NCBI GenBank assembly: GCA_035048485.1
Contig: CM068583.1
Coordinates: 64,104,306 to 64,168,305, forward strand
Direction of reading: 5' to 3'
Source of the DNA: Pteria penguin
Taxonomy: Eukaryota > Mollusca > Bivalvia > Pterioida > Pteriidae
Length of the DNA stretch: 64,000 bases
Shown here: piece after piece, positions 24,183-37,100 of the stretch
Layout: each line of letters opens with the position of its first letter
Position numbering within the stretch: position 1 is the stretch's first letter
The notes under the pieces: model-generated
The model's input: only the letters and a program-made list of their open reading frames with translations
What the model was told of the DNA's origin: nothing
Databases searched by the model: none
Translations under genes and position numbers: made by a program

Positions 24183-25583
24183 CCTATGTATTCCAGTTGG
24201 TAATATTATGATACATGTATAATTTAATTCATGTCGACTCAGTGGTATGCTGTTTGTCAATTTCTTGTAGTCTAGAGATATGTTATTTATCAATGGTTAG
24301 TTGTTCGAAATGATGTCACAAGTTAACCACTGCATGGTTAAGCTAACTTATGATTGAATCTCACTGATATGAACTTTGAAATGAGGAGACTTTAGTCCAA
24401 TGGCGAATCCAGCGTCCCCCATGCCGGGGGTCGAGAGACGAATATTGTCGATTTTGACAGAAAACGGGCAAAATCCAAGATTTTGGGTAAAATTTTGGGT
24501 CACTGTCCGGGGGGGGGGGTGCATTTTCTGTCTTTGCTCATTTCCTCATTGTATGCTTTGTAAGCTACAAACGAGTTAAATAAACACATGGTCTGTTGTG
24601 GATCATTCAGTGTAGATATCGGAAATGTTATTTGTATTCTTGTGCATAATATTTGGGGTTTTTTTTCAGTCATCGTTTCACCATTGTTAAATTTATAGTC
24701 AAAGAACTTATTATACAGATAGACCGGTGAGCCTGTTTAATAATACTGGTCATTTGCTCAATTGTAGGACAAATTGGAGTTGCTGCTATTTTTATCACTG
24801 AATTTTATTGTACATATTGTCATATCAGGCTTCCAGAATGTTCTGTTGACCACATTATCAGGCAGAAATGTACATCAGATCCCAGCAGTCAAGCCTCGAA
24901 CAAAAGTTTCTTGTACAACTAGATAAGATAAGATAAGATAAATTTCATGTAACATCGGCATGGTTATATAAAACAAATAACATTAGCTCTGTAGAGCTAT
25001 TACACCGACACTAGACAATATATTGATTAATTAGACCGTCAAGTAAAATGCAAACTATCATAGAATTTTACAAGAGAAATGTATGTCAAATTATTGAAGT
25101 TTGGTTTTGTTTTTATTATGTTTTAGTTAGTGTGTTACAAGGACTTATAAACGTTTTGGAGGTGAGGGGTAGAGTTTCTCTGGCTTTTTTGTGTTTTGTT
25201 TTTTAAAATTTTGGTTTTTTTGGGGGGGGGGGTTATTTATTATTATTTAGTTTTTGTTTGTTTGTTAATTTGTTTAATTATTCTAGTGTTTTTCAGTGGC
25301 ATAGGATTCTGCCGGTTTTCGTAAATATTTTTTTTTTCGAGATCGGGATTTAATTAGGATCCAATATGGCGCCTTCCACACGAGCAACGCTGTTTCCACG
25401 ATATACTTGATTATAGCCAATAAAAGGTACAACATCAGGTTGTATTGGCATTATCCTGTTGTTCGCCCTGCAGGAGAACAGACCGAATAGAATATACAGT
25501 TCAGGTACCCATACTTAGTTTAAGGTACCCACCCCAACTCGAGGGATCAATTCGATGTTTAGTTTATTATTACTGCCATACTG

Positions 25584-26266
25584 GGGCCAGTTGTTCGAAA
25601 CTTTAATCACTGATTAAGGTAACCAGAGGTTGAAGTTTGAGAGACAATTAATCTTATTTATAAGATTTCCGTGTAAATATCTAAATTACTTTACAATGCT
25701 GGCTACATATGCTGCAAATCAGTACACAGACTATGTCTATGACTTAAACAGGTCGGGCACATGTTCAGAACGAGCTATAATAGCTCGATCTAGCTATTAT
25801 AGCTCTATTGAGCTATAATTTCTCTTAAGTGAACAATCAAAATTTATGAATTTTCAAAAAATGTTTAAAAGTCGCATTAGTACTCTGAAAATAATGGAAT
25901 TTATGCAAAAGAACCCTGGCAGCAATACGTACCAAATATGAGAAAACACACCTTAAAACTTTGCAAACTTCTTGGTGCCGTTTCTCCAATCTTTTACATC
26001 TTGCAGTGGAAGTTCTTTTACAAAAGTTATGGCATTTACTGACTTCTAATGCGACTTGCAACCGTTTCTTTAAAATTCTGAAATTTTCATTTTTCAGATA
26101 TGAAAAATTATAGCTCATTCGAGCTATAATAGCTAGATCGAGCTATTATAGCTCGTTCTGAACATGTGCCCAACCTGTTAAAGTCTTGTCAATTCAAAGA
26201 TATGGTTAGATGAAATTTAACCATTGGTTAGCTTAACCAGTGGTTAAAGTTTCGAACAACTGGCCC
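25584..26266. mobile_element. Outer inverted-repeat element with GGGCCAGTTGTTCGAAAC ends, possible PIF/Harbinger MITE
   Basis: The left end GGGCCAGTTGTTCGAAACTT, continuing 'taatcactgattaaggtaacc', is mirrored by the right end (ggttagcttaaccagtggtt, then aaagtttcgaacaactggccc). The inverted repeats are about 45-50 bp. The element is flanked by CTG on both sides (25581-25583 and 26267-26269), consistent with a 3-bp target duplication. A related fragment, not intact, is at 24290-24350. Confidence 0.75.
25741..26184. mobile_element. Inner inverted-repeat element nested in the previous one
   Basis: Long inverted repeats start 'aacaggt-gggcacatgttc', then 'agaacgagctataatagctc' and 'gatctagctattatagctc', and return as the reverse complement at 26105-26184. 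The inner arms contain the self-complementary motif GAGCTATAATAGCTC. The asymmetric spacing to the outer ends suggests a later insertion. Confidence 0.75.
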
Positions 26267-27919
26267 CTGGTCAAATCCGATTACATGTATCTTGCGCATC
26301 CGGTGATTTTGCACAGGGCGTACGTTTGTTTTACCCATATTATCCTAACGTCTATTTCATCCTTTCTAAAGATCAAAATCATCAAATTATTTCTTTGCAA
26401 TACCATCTCATGTGATTTCTGCATCTTACCACTGAACAAACATTCCCATAATGCGTATGCAGCAACTGGTCAAGTGATGTCGCTTATCTAATGAATATTA
26501 TATAAACCCGCCTACATTGGCCTAGTTTTCAATATATCGATAGAAAAAGGCAATTTTCAAGTTCAATTGTCCAAATTTTCAAACTAGACAACTGTTTGAC
26601 AGTGTTTAAAAGATTCTCAAGCATCACAAAACGTTGCATGTGATAAGTATTACTGTAATGATTGAAAGGCTATAACACCATTTGCAAATCAAGGAAGAAA
26701 AATTCTAAGGAATGCAGATTATGAAATGATTTTACATTTTGAGAGATTGATTGACTTGATAAATATTGACCTGTCGGTGTTGTATCTATTGATATTTTAT
26801 TTTTGTACAGTAAGAGAATTAAAAATATAAAGTACAAATCTAAATGATTTTATGAAATCCATTAATTACAAATAAAAAATAAAATAAAATAAATTAAAAA
26901 AATACACAGTGTAGGATAAGGTAGGTCGCAGGTAAATAGAAGGAGTACATATTTTTAAAGATAAAATGGAAGTGTGTTTTATGTAAGTAAGAGTAGGTTT
27001 AATTTTAACTATATTTTAGTCAGAAAGTTGTAGATTTGGGCCAGTGGATGATATGTGACCAATTGATACATCTGAAATATTGTTCATTTGTTGAAAACTA
27101 TGTGATGATGACTTTTTTACCCTCCCAGTTTGTGATTACGATCTATAAATGATAGATTAAATTTATCATATGCAGTAGTTGCACGTTTTGTCTCATAAAT
27201 ACAAAGTAAGGCCAAGTTTATGTGACTCCTCAAAACAACCATATTTATGTACATTTAACCTCTGTATAATGTATAAACTGGTTACATTATATAACTGAAA
27301 AATGCTTGTTTCTTGGTTTTACCATATTGAAATGTATTTGTTCCTGATACTTCCATTTATTATCCTCTTTGCGCTCCATAGGCACTCTTCGGGAAGGGAT
27401 GTACGCACTGCACAAAATCACTGGACACATCTGCCATCGCGAAAACAAGAAATACACATGTTTATATGCATATTTGGTGTGAATGATTTTTAACGACGAT
27501 TTTAACCATCAGTTTAATAAAATTGAAAGTTGCAATAAGATAAAGTATTTAACCTAACCGGCAAACACTTAGGAGCGCAAAATCGCCGGACAGCATCGTA
27601 TTAATATATAAACTTTATTCTGTTAAATTTTTTTATTATAAAATTCTTCTCTGTGCAAAATTATTTCATATCGGCGAATATCAGGAAATTGCTGTTTATC
27701 AGGGCATGTCGTATGTATTTGTGAATGTGTGTTCATTTAGTCTGTTATGGTAAATCAGACAGATATGAATTATGATGTCCTATTCTGTCGGCCTATTCTG
27801 TACCCTTAAACACACTTACCTACATGTATATTAACTCTGTTTGAAAAAAAGAATCAGCAAAATAACATTCAACACTTTTAGACTGATTTACTCTATACGG
27901 TGATACAATTTTTATTTGT

Positions 27920-30515
27920 TAGCTCACCTGAGCCAAAGGCTCAAGTGAGCTATTGTGATCAATCACCGTCCGTCGTCCGTCGTCCGTCCGTCGTCTGTCG
28001 TCTGTCGTCCGTCGTCCGTCGTCCGTCGTTAACTTTTCACATTTTCGACTTCTTCTCCAGAACCACTGAACAGAATTTGATGAAACTTGATAAGCATGTA
28101 GTACTCATGGTCCCCTACAAGTGTTGTTGTTTTTCGTCCGGATTCATCAACAGGTGGCGCCACCACAGGCAAAAGTAGGTCAAAGAGGGTACCCTCCTTT
28201 GACAAACTTCTTCTTCAGACCGGGGGCATACAGAGACAAACCGAATGCATAGGAATGATCTAGAGGGATGTGTGAAGAAGTGTTGTTATTTTTGGTTCCG
28301 TTCCGAAATCAAATTTTTGACGTTTTTTTGACGTTTTTTTGTACTTGGTAGTTTTAATGCAGAAAAGAGGTATTTTTTTCTTTAAGTAAACATTGATGCA
28401 TTAATTTGGTTTAATTTGATCATTTTGATGGTAAGAAATACTACTGCGAAGAAAATTTTTCAATATTTTATGTTTTGGATTTTTTATGAATTTTTTAAGA
28501 CTTTCAAGAAAAAGGGGGGTGGGATAATTGGTGTAAACATTTCACAGTTTGAACTTTTTCTTCGGAACCACTTGCTGGAATTCAGTGAAACTTGGCATGC
28601 ATCAAATACTCAAGGTCCCCGACAAATGTGGTCATTTTTGTCAGGATCCATGAACAGGTGGCACCACCACAGACAAAAGTAGGTCACAGAGGGTACCCTC
28701 CTTTGACAAACTTCTTATTCAGATCGGGTGCATACAGCGACAAACCGACTGCATAGGAATGATTTAGAGGCATATGGGAAGAAGTGTTGATATTTTTGGT
28801 TCCATTCCGAAATCAAATTTTTGACGTTTTTTCATTTTTATTTTGGACTTTGTTATTTTAATGCATTAAAGAGTTATTATTTTCTTTTAGTAAACATTGA
28901 TGCATTCATTTGGTTTCATTTAATCATTTCTATGGTAAGGAATGCTGGTGCGAAGGAATTTTTTCAATGTCTCGATTTTTGAATTTTTTATGAATTTTTT
29001 AAGACTTCCAAGGAAAGGGGGGGGGGGGGGGGACAATTTTTCATATCTTCAACTTGATCTACAGAACAACTTGAAGGATTGTGATAAAACTGGGTAGGAT
29101 GCAAGTACTCATAGTCCTTTTCAAAGGTTTTGTTTTTTGTGCGGATCATCCAAATTGGTTAACAGATAATGCCACCATGTCTAAAAGTAGGTCTCACAAT
29201 GGTACATATACCACTTGGTAATTGAAATATGGAGAGTAGCGGTTCAAATCCTGCTGTGGTCAAAAAAGTTTTTTTTTTTTTTACACATCTAAATAAGTTT
29301 TTAGATGTTTCTCAACACTCAACATATGAAATTAGGAATTTTACGTTTAAGACTTCCAAAAAAAAAAAGGGGGGGGGGGTGTTTTGGCCATTTTTCACAT
29401 TTTCAACTTTTTCTACAAAACTGTTTGAGGGATTTTAATAAATCTTGGTAGAAATAAGTCACTTATGATCCTCTTCAAATTCTGTTGTTTTCGTCCAGAC
29501 CTCTTTACAGGTGGCGCCACCATAGTCAAGAGTAGGTCACAAAAGAGTTCCCTCGTTTAACAATATTCTTTTTCATACGGGCTGTATACAGAGACAAACA
29601 GAATGCATAGAAATGATCTAGAGGGATGAGTGAAGATGTATTGTCATTTTGGTTCCCTTCCAAAATCAAATTTTAGAATTTTTTTCGACATTTCTTTGGA
29701 CTTGGTGATTCAATGCAGAAAAAAGTGTCATATTTCCTAGTTAATTGATAATGATGATTTCTTATGGACTATTGTGATCATAATTATGGTAAGGATTGTT
29801 ACTTTGAAAGAATTTTGTCAATATCTCAATTTTTGGATTTTCTATGAATTTTTTAAGACTTCCAAATGAGGGTGTATAGGAACAATTCAATCACATTTTT
29901 CACTTCTGCTGTTATACCACATGAAAGATTTTAATGAAACATGGAATACATGAAGTACTAAAAGTCCTCTATCAATTTGGTAAATTTCATCCAAATTGGT
30001 TAACAGATAATGCCACCATGTCTAAAAAGCAGTTCTCACAATAGTACATATACCACTTGGTAATTGAAATATGGAGAGTAGCGGTTCAAATCCAGCTGTG
30101 GTCAAAATTTTTTTTTCATTTCTTTACACATCTAAATAAGTTTTTAGATGTTTCTCAACACTCAACATATGAAATTAGGCAATTTTAAGTTAGATCTGGA
30201 CAATATTTGAAACAATTGTTGTTCATGACCCAGACTTGAAATCAGTCAACAAAAGGCCCCACCTAAAGAAAATGACTAACTTGTTGCCCTGAATGACTTC
30301 TTGCAGAGACAAAGGAAATGCTTAATATCAAAATCATCTGAATGGATGTGCAAAAAAGTGTTGTTTTTTATTCTAGCCTGAAATAAAATTTGACATATTT
30401 TCAACATCTGTGTTGACTTAGTCACATTAATGCAAAAATAAATGAATTCTCCTTCATGCATGACTGATAATCTAGGTACTCAGGTGAGCGATATAGGCCC
30501 ACTTGGGCCTCTTGT
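27920..30515 (+). mobile_element. 2.6 kb hairpin-ended repeat, copy A
   Basis: Begins TAGCTCACCTGAGCCAAAGG, continuing CTCAAGTGAGCTA (a hairpin), then a CCGTCGTCCGTC tract. It ends with GGCCCACTTGGGCC (a hairpin) and TCTTGT. The interior is about four diverged copies of a 450-550-bp block, each ending in 'ttttatgaattttttaaga', a poly-G run and a conserved leader. Two blocks carry the tRNA-like GGTTCAAATCC module. No protein-coding ORF. The hairpins and internal tandem core suit a non-autonomous Helitron/Helentron, but the class is inferred. Confidence 0.85.
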
Positions 30516-30995
30516 TATCTAGTTGTTTAGATAAGAAAAAACTTAGCTAATATCAACGTACCCATGCGTCACCTGAATGCCAACATAACTATGTTGGCTT
30601 ATTCGACGCTATCAAGGTTACAGCGTATATGAAAATGAAACAGGCTATAATTTTGGACAAAATTGACGTGAAGTGGATTTCTAAGAAAAGTTGAAATTTG
30701 CTATAGTTGGCTCAGGGCCAATTGAAATAACGATATTTTTTTTGTGTATTGTAAACTAAATGATATGGCTCGATCGACTGTTTTTCTTCTTCAATAGGCC
30801 AAAGGTTGAGTCTGTTTTCTTTAATTGGACACAATCAGAGATAAAACAGAACTGGCCTCAAAATTGTGCACCAGTGTTTACACTGAAGTGATTACAATGC
30901 CACAAAATGTGCAGTGCAGAATTAGCCGACGCACAGAATAGGCCAACACAGCAGTACATGTAAAAATCTTTTCAATTTTAAAGGAATATTACAAG

Positions 30996-31100
30996 ATGCA
31001 CCAAAGTGATGAAGAAAATTTTCCCAGAGGAGGATTCAAATGTTCACTGGAGAAATCCACGAGGATAAAAGAAGTAAAAGACAGAGATCTTTTTAAAGAG
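30996..31100 (+). CDS. PDCD11: PDCD11 exon 1
   Basis: 105 nt, residues 1-35, ending LFKE at donor GAG-GTGAGTG. The FPRGG motif and charged tail match the RRP5 N-terminus. A 5' non-coding exon upstream cannot be excluded. Confidence 0.85.
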
Positions 31101-34100
31101 GTGAGTGTTTATAATGCCTTTAAAGGTCAATGCTATAAGCACGACGGCCGTGTACGTAAACTGGAATTTCTATATACGCGACGATCGTGTTATTAGCTGA
31201 AAGAGTATGCAATGGCTAGTGTGGTATGCATGGCACTTTAAAGATCCCTCACTGCTTAGGATGGGTCCATTGCAAAGGTCAAAATTTGTATGCCCCGCAT
31301 CAGACAGATGCCGTCACCATATACATGAAATATTCCTGGTGTGACATTAAACAAAAATCAATCACAACAGTAGTGTACTTAAATTGATATAGCTCAGTGA
31401 TTGAAATTAACTTCTTTGACCACAGGCTAATTTTAGCCTGTGGAATAATAATCCACAGGCTAAAATAAAAATTTACAGGCTAAAATAGAAATCAAGAAAA
31501 AATGATATTTTCATCACTGTAATCCAAATGCATCATGCACCATGTTACAATGTAACATTAACACTAGTCTGTTAATCACTGAATCAACCAGTCCTACATA
31601 TTCACTGGTGAGGTCCGTAGGGTAAATGTTTGGTCTTTTTACTCTCGGACCATTCACCCACCACCTACATGTATTAACAAAGGGCCTTGGCTCGAACTCC
31701 TCTAGTTATCATCATGTCTGACGTTTCAAATTCTCAAAGTTGGCATAATTGATTAATAAACTATACTATAACGTCACTGTCTCTACTGCTCTACGTAGAT
31801 ACCCGAGGAGTCTGGTCATGACACTTGGGGTTTATTGTTAGCATAAATACAACTTAAGATTTTTGTGTATCAATTCGGAAGGGGTTTTATTATAAAATGC
31901 GATCGGAAATGTGTAAAACATGTATTCAAAATTTACTTGTTTGAATGACAAAATATTTTAATTATTCCTTTTTACCAATACACTTTGCTCTCTATGATAA
32001 AGTCCGATGCTTTACCCCAAATGTTCTGAATGCTCGCAATCAAATACCCAGATGTCCGACCTTGAGAATCTACAATGTCATATGGTACATGTATTGTAAA
32101 TGCTTTACTTACTGCCTAAAACATACAGGATTATTCAAGCTATTTACTAACGCAGATGTGGTCCAAACCCTGTAAAACGGACATCCTGATAAGAAACGGA
32201 TTTGAAAACAGCGGAGATCATATGATGCAATGTAAATTAGACACTGGCGATTTTTTCCGAATTCCTAAATTTTCAACTCACAATCTGCAAATTTCACTCG
32301 CATTTCACGAGAATTTCCCATTAATTTCGATCCCTGTAGCTATTTACACAACGGTCGTGTACCTAAAGAAGGGAGTAAAATTTGTTGAAATACTATAGGA
32401 GCCATGTGGACCCCTGACTTAAAAAATCCAGGGGCCCACATGAAATTTTAGGGGCCCACAAAAAATATATATATATCAATTAAATCAAAAAATTTATTTC
32501 CTTTTTTTTTATTATTCTTTTCATATTATTTCAAATTCTTTCAATAACTGTTACCAGCAATTTTCCAAGCACTTCACTCTCTGATTCATCCAATTCTTCT
32601 TCAATATCATTCTCATTTTCACTCTGTCTTACATTCTCACTTTCATTCACTGATTCCCTTGCTACTCAACCTAACAGTACACATCATTCTTGCTCACTGA
32701 CTCACTTTCAGCCTGATTATTTTTTCTTCTTCTATGAATTCCTGATCTCTTTCCATAACTTTCCTGCAACATCTGATCTTTTTACAATTTAGAATTGAAA
32801 TATCTTTTTATCTTACCCCCATCATAGTTTTTTGAAGTAATCTTCTCCGTCCTTCCCCTTTTGCCTTCTTTTTAGTGAAATTTGATCCCCACTATGTAGC
32901 CCCACATTTTTACACTAAGTTTTACTGTTTACTAATCTTGAATTTTATTTTCTAATGTGAACACGAAAGTGAAAGTAAGAAAATATCAATGTAAATGAAA
33001 ACGGAAAAAAGGTCAGAACACAGAAGAGGTACTAAAACATTTGCATGTTTCGCGGATTTTAACCATCTGATTCGGATTTTACTAATCCCTAAACAAAACA
33101 TCTGAATATTTGTCTAGATTTTGTAAATCGCCATGTGGGCGACCATGTAGACGACCACATAGATGATTTTTGATTGCCCTCAGGTAGATTTCAGTCGCCA
33201 GTGCGAGTGGGCGAGTGGGAATTTTACTGTCTGCTAAAGTGATATGGCTATATACATAATGGTCATGTACCTAAATGATCTGGCTATTTACACAACGGTC
33301 ATGTCATGATGTACCTAACAGACTCCCTGTCAAGGCCCCTTGTGCCCAAACGACTGCTGGAGAAGTTTGATACAAAAATGTTATTTGTGTCCTACATATA
33401 TGTGAATGTAGAAGAACTTGTATTTCGACATAACACAGGGCTCGAAACTAACTTTTTCAAGCACTAGTCTGGTGGACTAATCGGTTTCAAAATCTATTAG
33501 TCTACACAAAAATCTATTATTCCGCAGAAAAATAGACTATTTATTCATTTTAAATTTATTTAATATCAGGGTAAAGACATTTCATTTGTCAGATTTAACA
33601 TTTCAAGACACTTTGGGGCACATATGCCTCTAGCTCCTTCTCGACCATAAAGGAAGGATGGCTAAATATATGGCCACATTTCTCTGTGGCCCCACGATCA
33701 CCATGCAAAACAACGTCAATGGCATTGGAAAACGTTTTGAAGCTGCTTTATAATCTATTTCAATGAAGCGCACCAGCGATTCTGATTCTCGTTACTTTCC
33801 ATGTACTTTTCGGCGAATACAGAATATCGCAACTAAAATGACGTCAACATACATGCGCATTTTGTAATTATGACGTCATATAATTGCGATGTAAGTTGCC
33901 CACATAAAAGAGCCCACATCGCGAATAATAGATTTGGCAAGTTACTAAATGCAAACCGTGAGGGATTTTAGTAGTTGCAATACTCTGTATTGTTACTAAA
34001 TTTAGGTTACGGGATTTCCAGAAAAATAAGTTTTCAATTGTTTGCAGGGCGGGTGAGAGGATTTGAGTGGGTATCACAGAGTTTTCATTTGTCTGTCGGA

Positions 34101-37100
34101 CCTATACAATGAGAAATTTGTTAGTCCATGGCATAATTTATTAGTCACGGACTTACAGACATACGTTAATTTCGAGCACTGTAACAAATGTAAAGCCGGC
34201 AATCTGATTAAAACCATATCTTTATTCCGCTTCTCTATTTGTCCCATTGTGGATAAAGATCTGGTGAAACCCCATAAGGGGTCATGTTTTGGTGAACTCT
34301 GATTTCCAGCCAATCAATGGATTGGCTACAAATTCCTAGGAAGGAAATTAACATTTCCATTGTGCATGACCTACAAGATAGTTCTTGAACAGCGTTTGTT
34401 ACATATTGTGGCACTATCACTTGCCCAGCCCAGTCATTGATTGGCTATGAGAAATAAGGGTTTCGGTGATTGAAACGTCATCAGAGTTCACCAGAACATG
34501 ACTCCTTATGGGGTTTCGCCAGATCTTTATCACTCTTGTTTTCAAATATATGTTATCATTCGGTGTACCAACAGTAAACTGGTCTCATCTGAACTGAAGA
34601 ATTTAGTCTATGACCAAACTACATATTGGTATGCCATTCTTGTGTTGGATTAGAAATCATTATCTTTATAATTGAATTTTTGGTACATATTATACATACC
34701 TACAGGCAAACAAGACAAAGAAGACAAAAGCAAAGAAAAGAAAATTGGAAGTTGTAGAGAAAAAAGGGAAGAAAAGGACAAAACTGAATGTGGGTGTTTT
34801 GGATAAAACTAGTAGAAATGAAGCTCTTACCATACAGGTAATATATTATGTTTGCCCTCATGAAATTTCTTGCTGTGTTTATCCCCACCAAGTATCCTGC
34901 TATGTTTATTCTCACAAAGTATTTTGCTGTGTATACTCTCTCACAGTATCCTGTTAATTGAACCCTCTCCAAATATCCAAAATATACTGATATATTTACC
35001 TCAACAAGTATCCTGCTATTTTTACATTCACTAAGTATACTGTTAGGTTTATCTCGACCAAGTATCCTACTATGTTTACCTCCACCAAGTATCCTGTTAT
35101 GTTAACCTCCACCAAGTATCCTACTATGTTAATCTCCACCAAGTATCCTACTATGTTAACCTCCACCAAGTATCCTGCTATGTTTACCTGCACTAAGTAT
35201 CCTGCTATGTTTACCTGCACTAAGTATCCTGCTATGTTAACCTCCACCAAGTATCCTACTATATTTAAATCCTCCAATAATCCTACTATGTTTACCTCCA
35301 CCAAGTATCCTGCTATGTTTACCTGCACTAAGTATCCTGCTATGTTTACCTCCACTAAGTATTCTGCTATGTTTACCTCAAATAAGTATCCTAATATGTT
35401 TACCTCCACCAAGTATCCTGCTATGTTTACCTCCACCAAGTATCCTGCTATGTTTACCTGCACTAAGTATCCTGCTATGTTTACCTCCACTAAGTATCCT
35501 GCTGTGTTGACTTTCACCAAGTATCCTGCTATGATTACCTCCACTGAGAATCCTACTATGTTTAAATCCGCCAAGTATCCTGCTATGTTTTCCTCCACCA
35601 AGTATCCTGCTATGTTTTCCTCCACCAAGCATCCTGCTATGTTTACCTCAAGCTAGTATCCTGCTATGTTAACCTCCAGTAATTATAATACTATGTTTAC
35701 CTCAACTAAGTATCCTGCTATGTTTACCTCCACCAAGAATTCTACTATGTTTAAATCCTCCAAGTATCCTACTGTGTTTACATCCACCAAGTATCCTGCT
35801 ATGTTTACCTCCACTAAGTAATTTTATATGTTTACCTCCAGCAAGTATCTTACAATGTTTAAATCCTCCAAGTATCCTGCTATGTTTACCTCCACCCAGT
35901 ATCCTGTTATGTTTACCTCCACTAAGTATCCTACTATGTTTACCTCCACTAAGTATCCTACCTCAAATAAGCATCCTGCTATGTTTATCTCCAGCAAGTA
36001 TCCTGTTATGTTTACCTCCACCACTTATTCTGCTATATATACCTCCACTAAGTATCTTACTATGTTTACCTCCACTAAGTATCCTGCTATCTTTACCTCC
36101 ACTAAGTATCCTACTATGTTTACCTCCACCAAGTATCCTGCTATGTTAACCTCCACCAAGTATCCTACTATATTTAAATCCTCCAAATATCCTACTGTGT
36201 TTACCTCCACCAAGTATCCTTCTATGTTTACCTACACTAAGTATCCTGCTAGGTTTACCTCCACTAAGTATTCTGCTATGTTTACCTCCACCAAGTATCG
36301 TGCTATGTTTACCTCCACCTTGCATCCTGCTATGTTTACCTCCACTAAGTATCCTGCTATGTTTACCTCCACCAAATATCCTGCTGTGCTTACCTCCACC
36401 AAGTATCCTGGTATGTTTACTCCCTTGAATTTCAAGTACACTGCTGTTTGCATCCTTACCAACTTACTTGCTATGTTCACTCCCACAATGTATTCTGCTA
36501 TGTCTTCCCATGTTTTAAAAGCATTCCATAGTTTCCCACCAGGCTAATGTGAATCGTCAGTGGACTCAAGTGTGGACCCATAGCATATTTCATTTTCTTG
36601 TCAGTGTCATAACTCTACAGGTACTTCGCTTTCGTTCAACACTAAACAATGGTCTCCACCACCTTAATATTTAACATGACTTTACTTTTTAGAATCTTAG
36701 TCCAGGAGTCGTGGTGCTTGGTTGTGTGAAAGAGGTACATGAGTTTGAAGTCATCATGAGCCTTCCTAACAATCTGAGTGGTTGTATTCCCATCACAAGT
36801 GTGTCTGATGCCTATCTCCAGCTGCTACAGAGTCTGGCCAAGGGAGACCATAATCAGGAGGTGATCAATTCATGTATAGCATACATTGATTAATGGCTTT
36901 ATTGTGTGCTAAGTACAATTAACATATAGTCAGCAAATTTTTGCAGGCACAAAAAATTTTGACGTTTCCAGCAAATTTTGCCAAAATTATGGTCCTTTGT
37001 GGACTCAAAAACCAAAAACAAATCTGTCAGGAGTGAATCTGCCCAATCTCAAGACCATTTACTACTGTTATCAACCTTTATGCTGTTGTATTGCGGTCAC

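Larger units (their letters stand above)
23356..30995. other. Intergenic region between divergent ferlin and PDCD11 genes
   Basis: 7.6 kb from one start codon to the other. The promoters of both genes and any 5' non-coding exons should lie here. Apart from the elements listed separately I see no coding sequence. An E2F-like TTTCCCGC is present in the ferlin leader on the minus strand (GCGCGGGAAA at 23497-23506), but a single short match is weak evidence. Confidence 0.6.
31101..34705 (+). other. PDCD11 intron 1
   Basis: 3.6 kb. It contains the SINE copy, a short 'ccacaggctaaaat' tandem/hairpin at 31425-31490, an AT-rich stretch at 32460-32560 and two inverted-repeat elements (33436-34181, 34252-34531). 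Confidence 0.75.

Noticed and set aside
34996..36547. Long open frames of 194-239 codons on both strands (MFTSTKYPA and VEVNIAGYL repeats)
   Set aside because: They are produced by a 27-bp minisatellite that is stop-free in several frames, inside intron 2 of PDCD11. No start context, splice signals or family resemblance.
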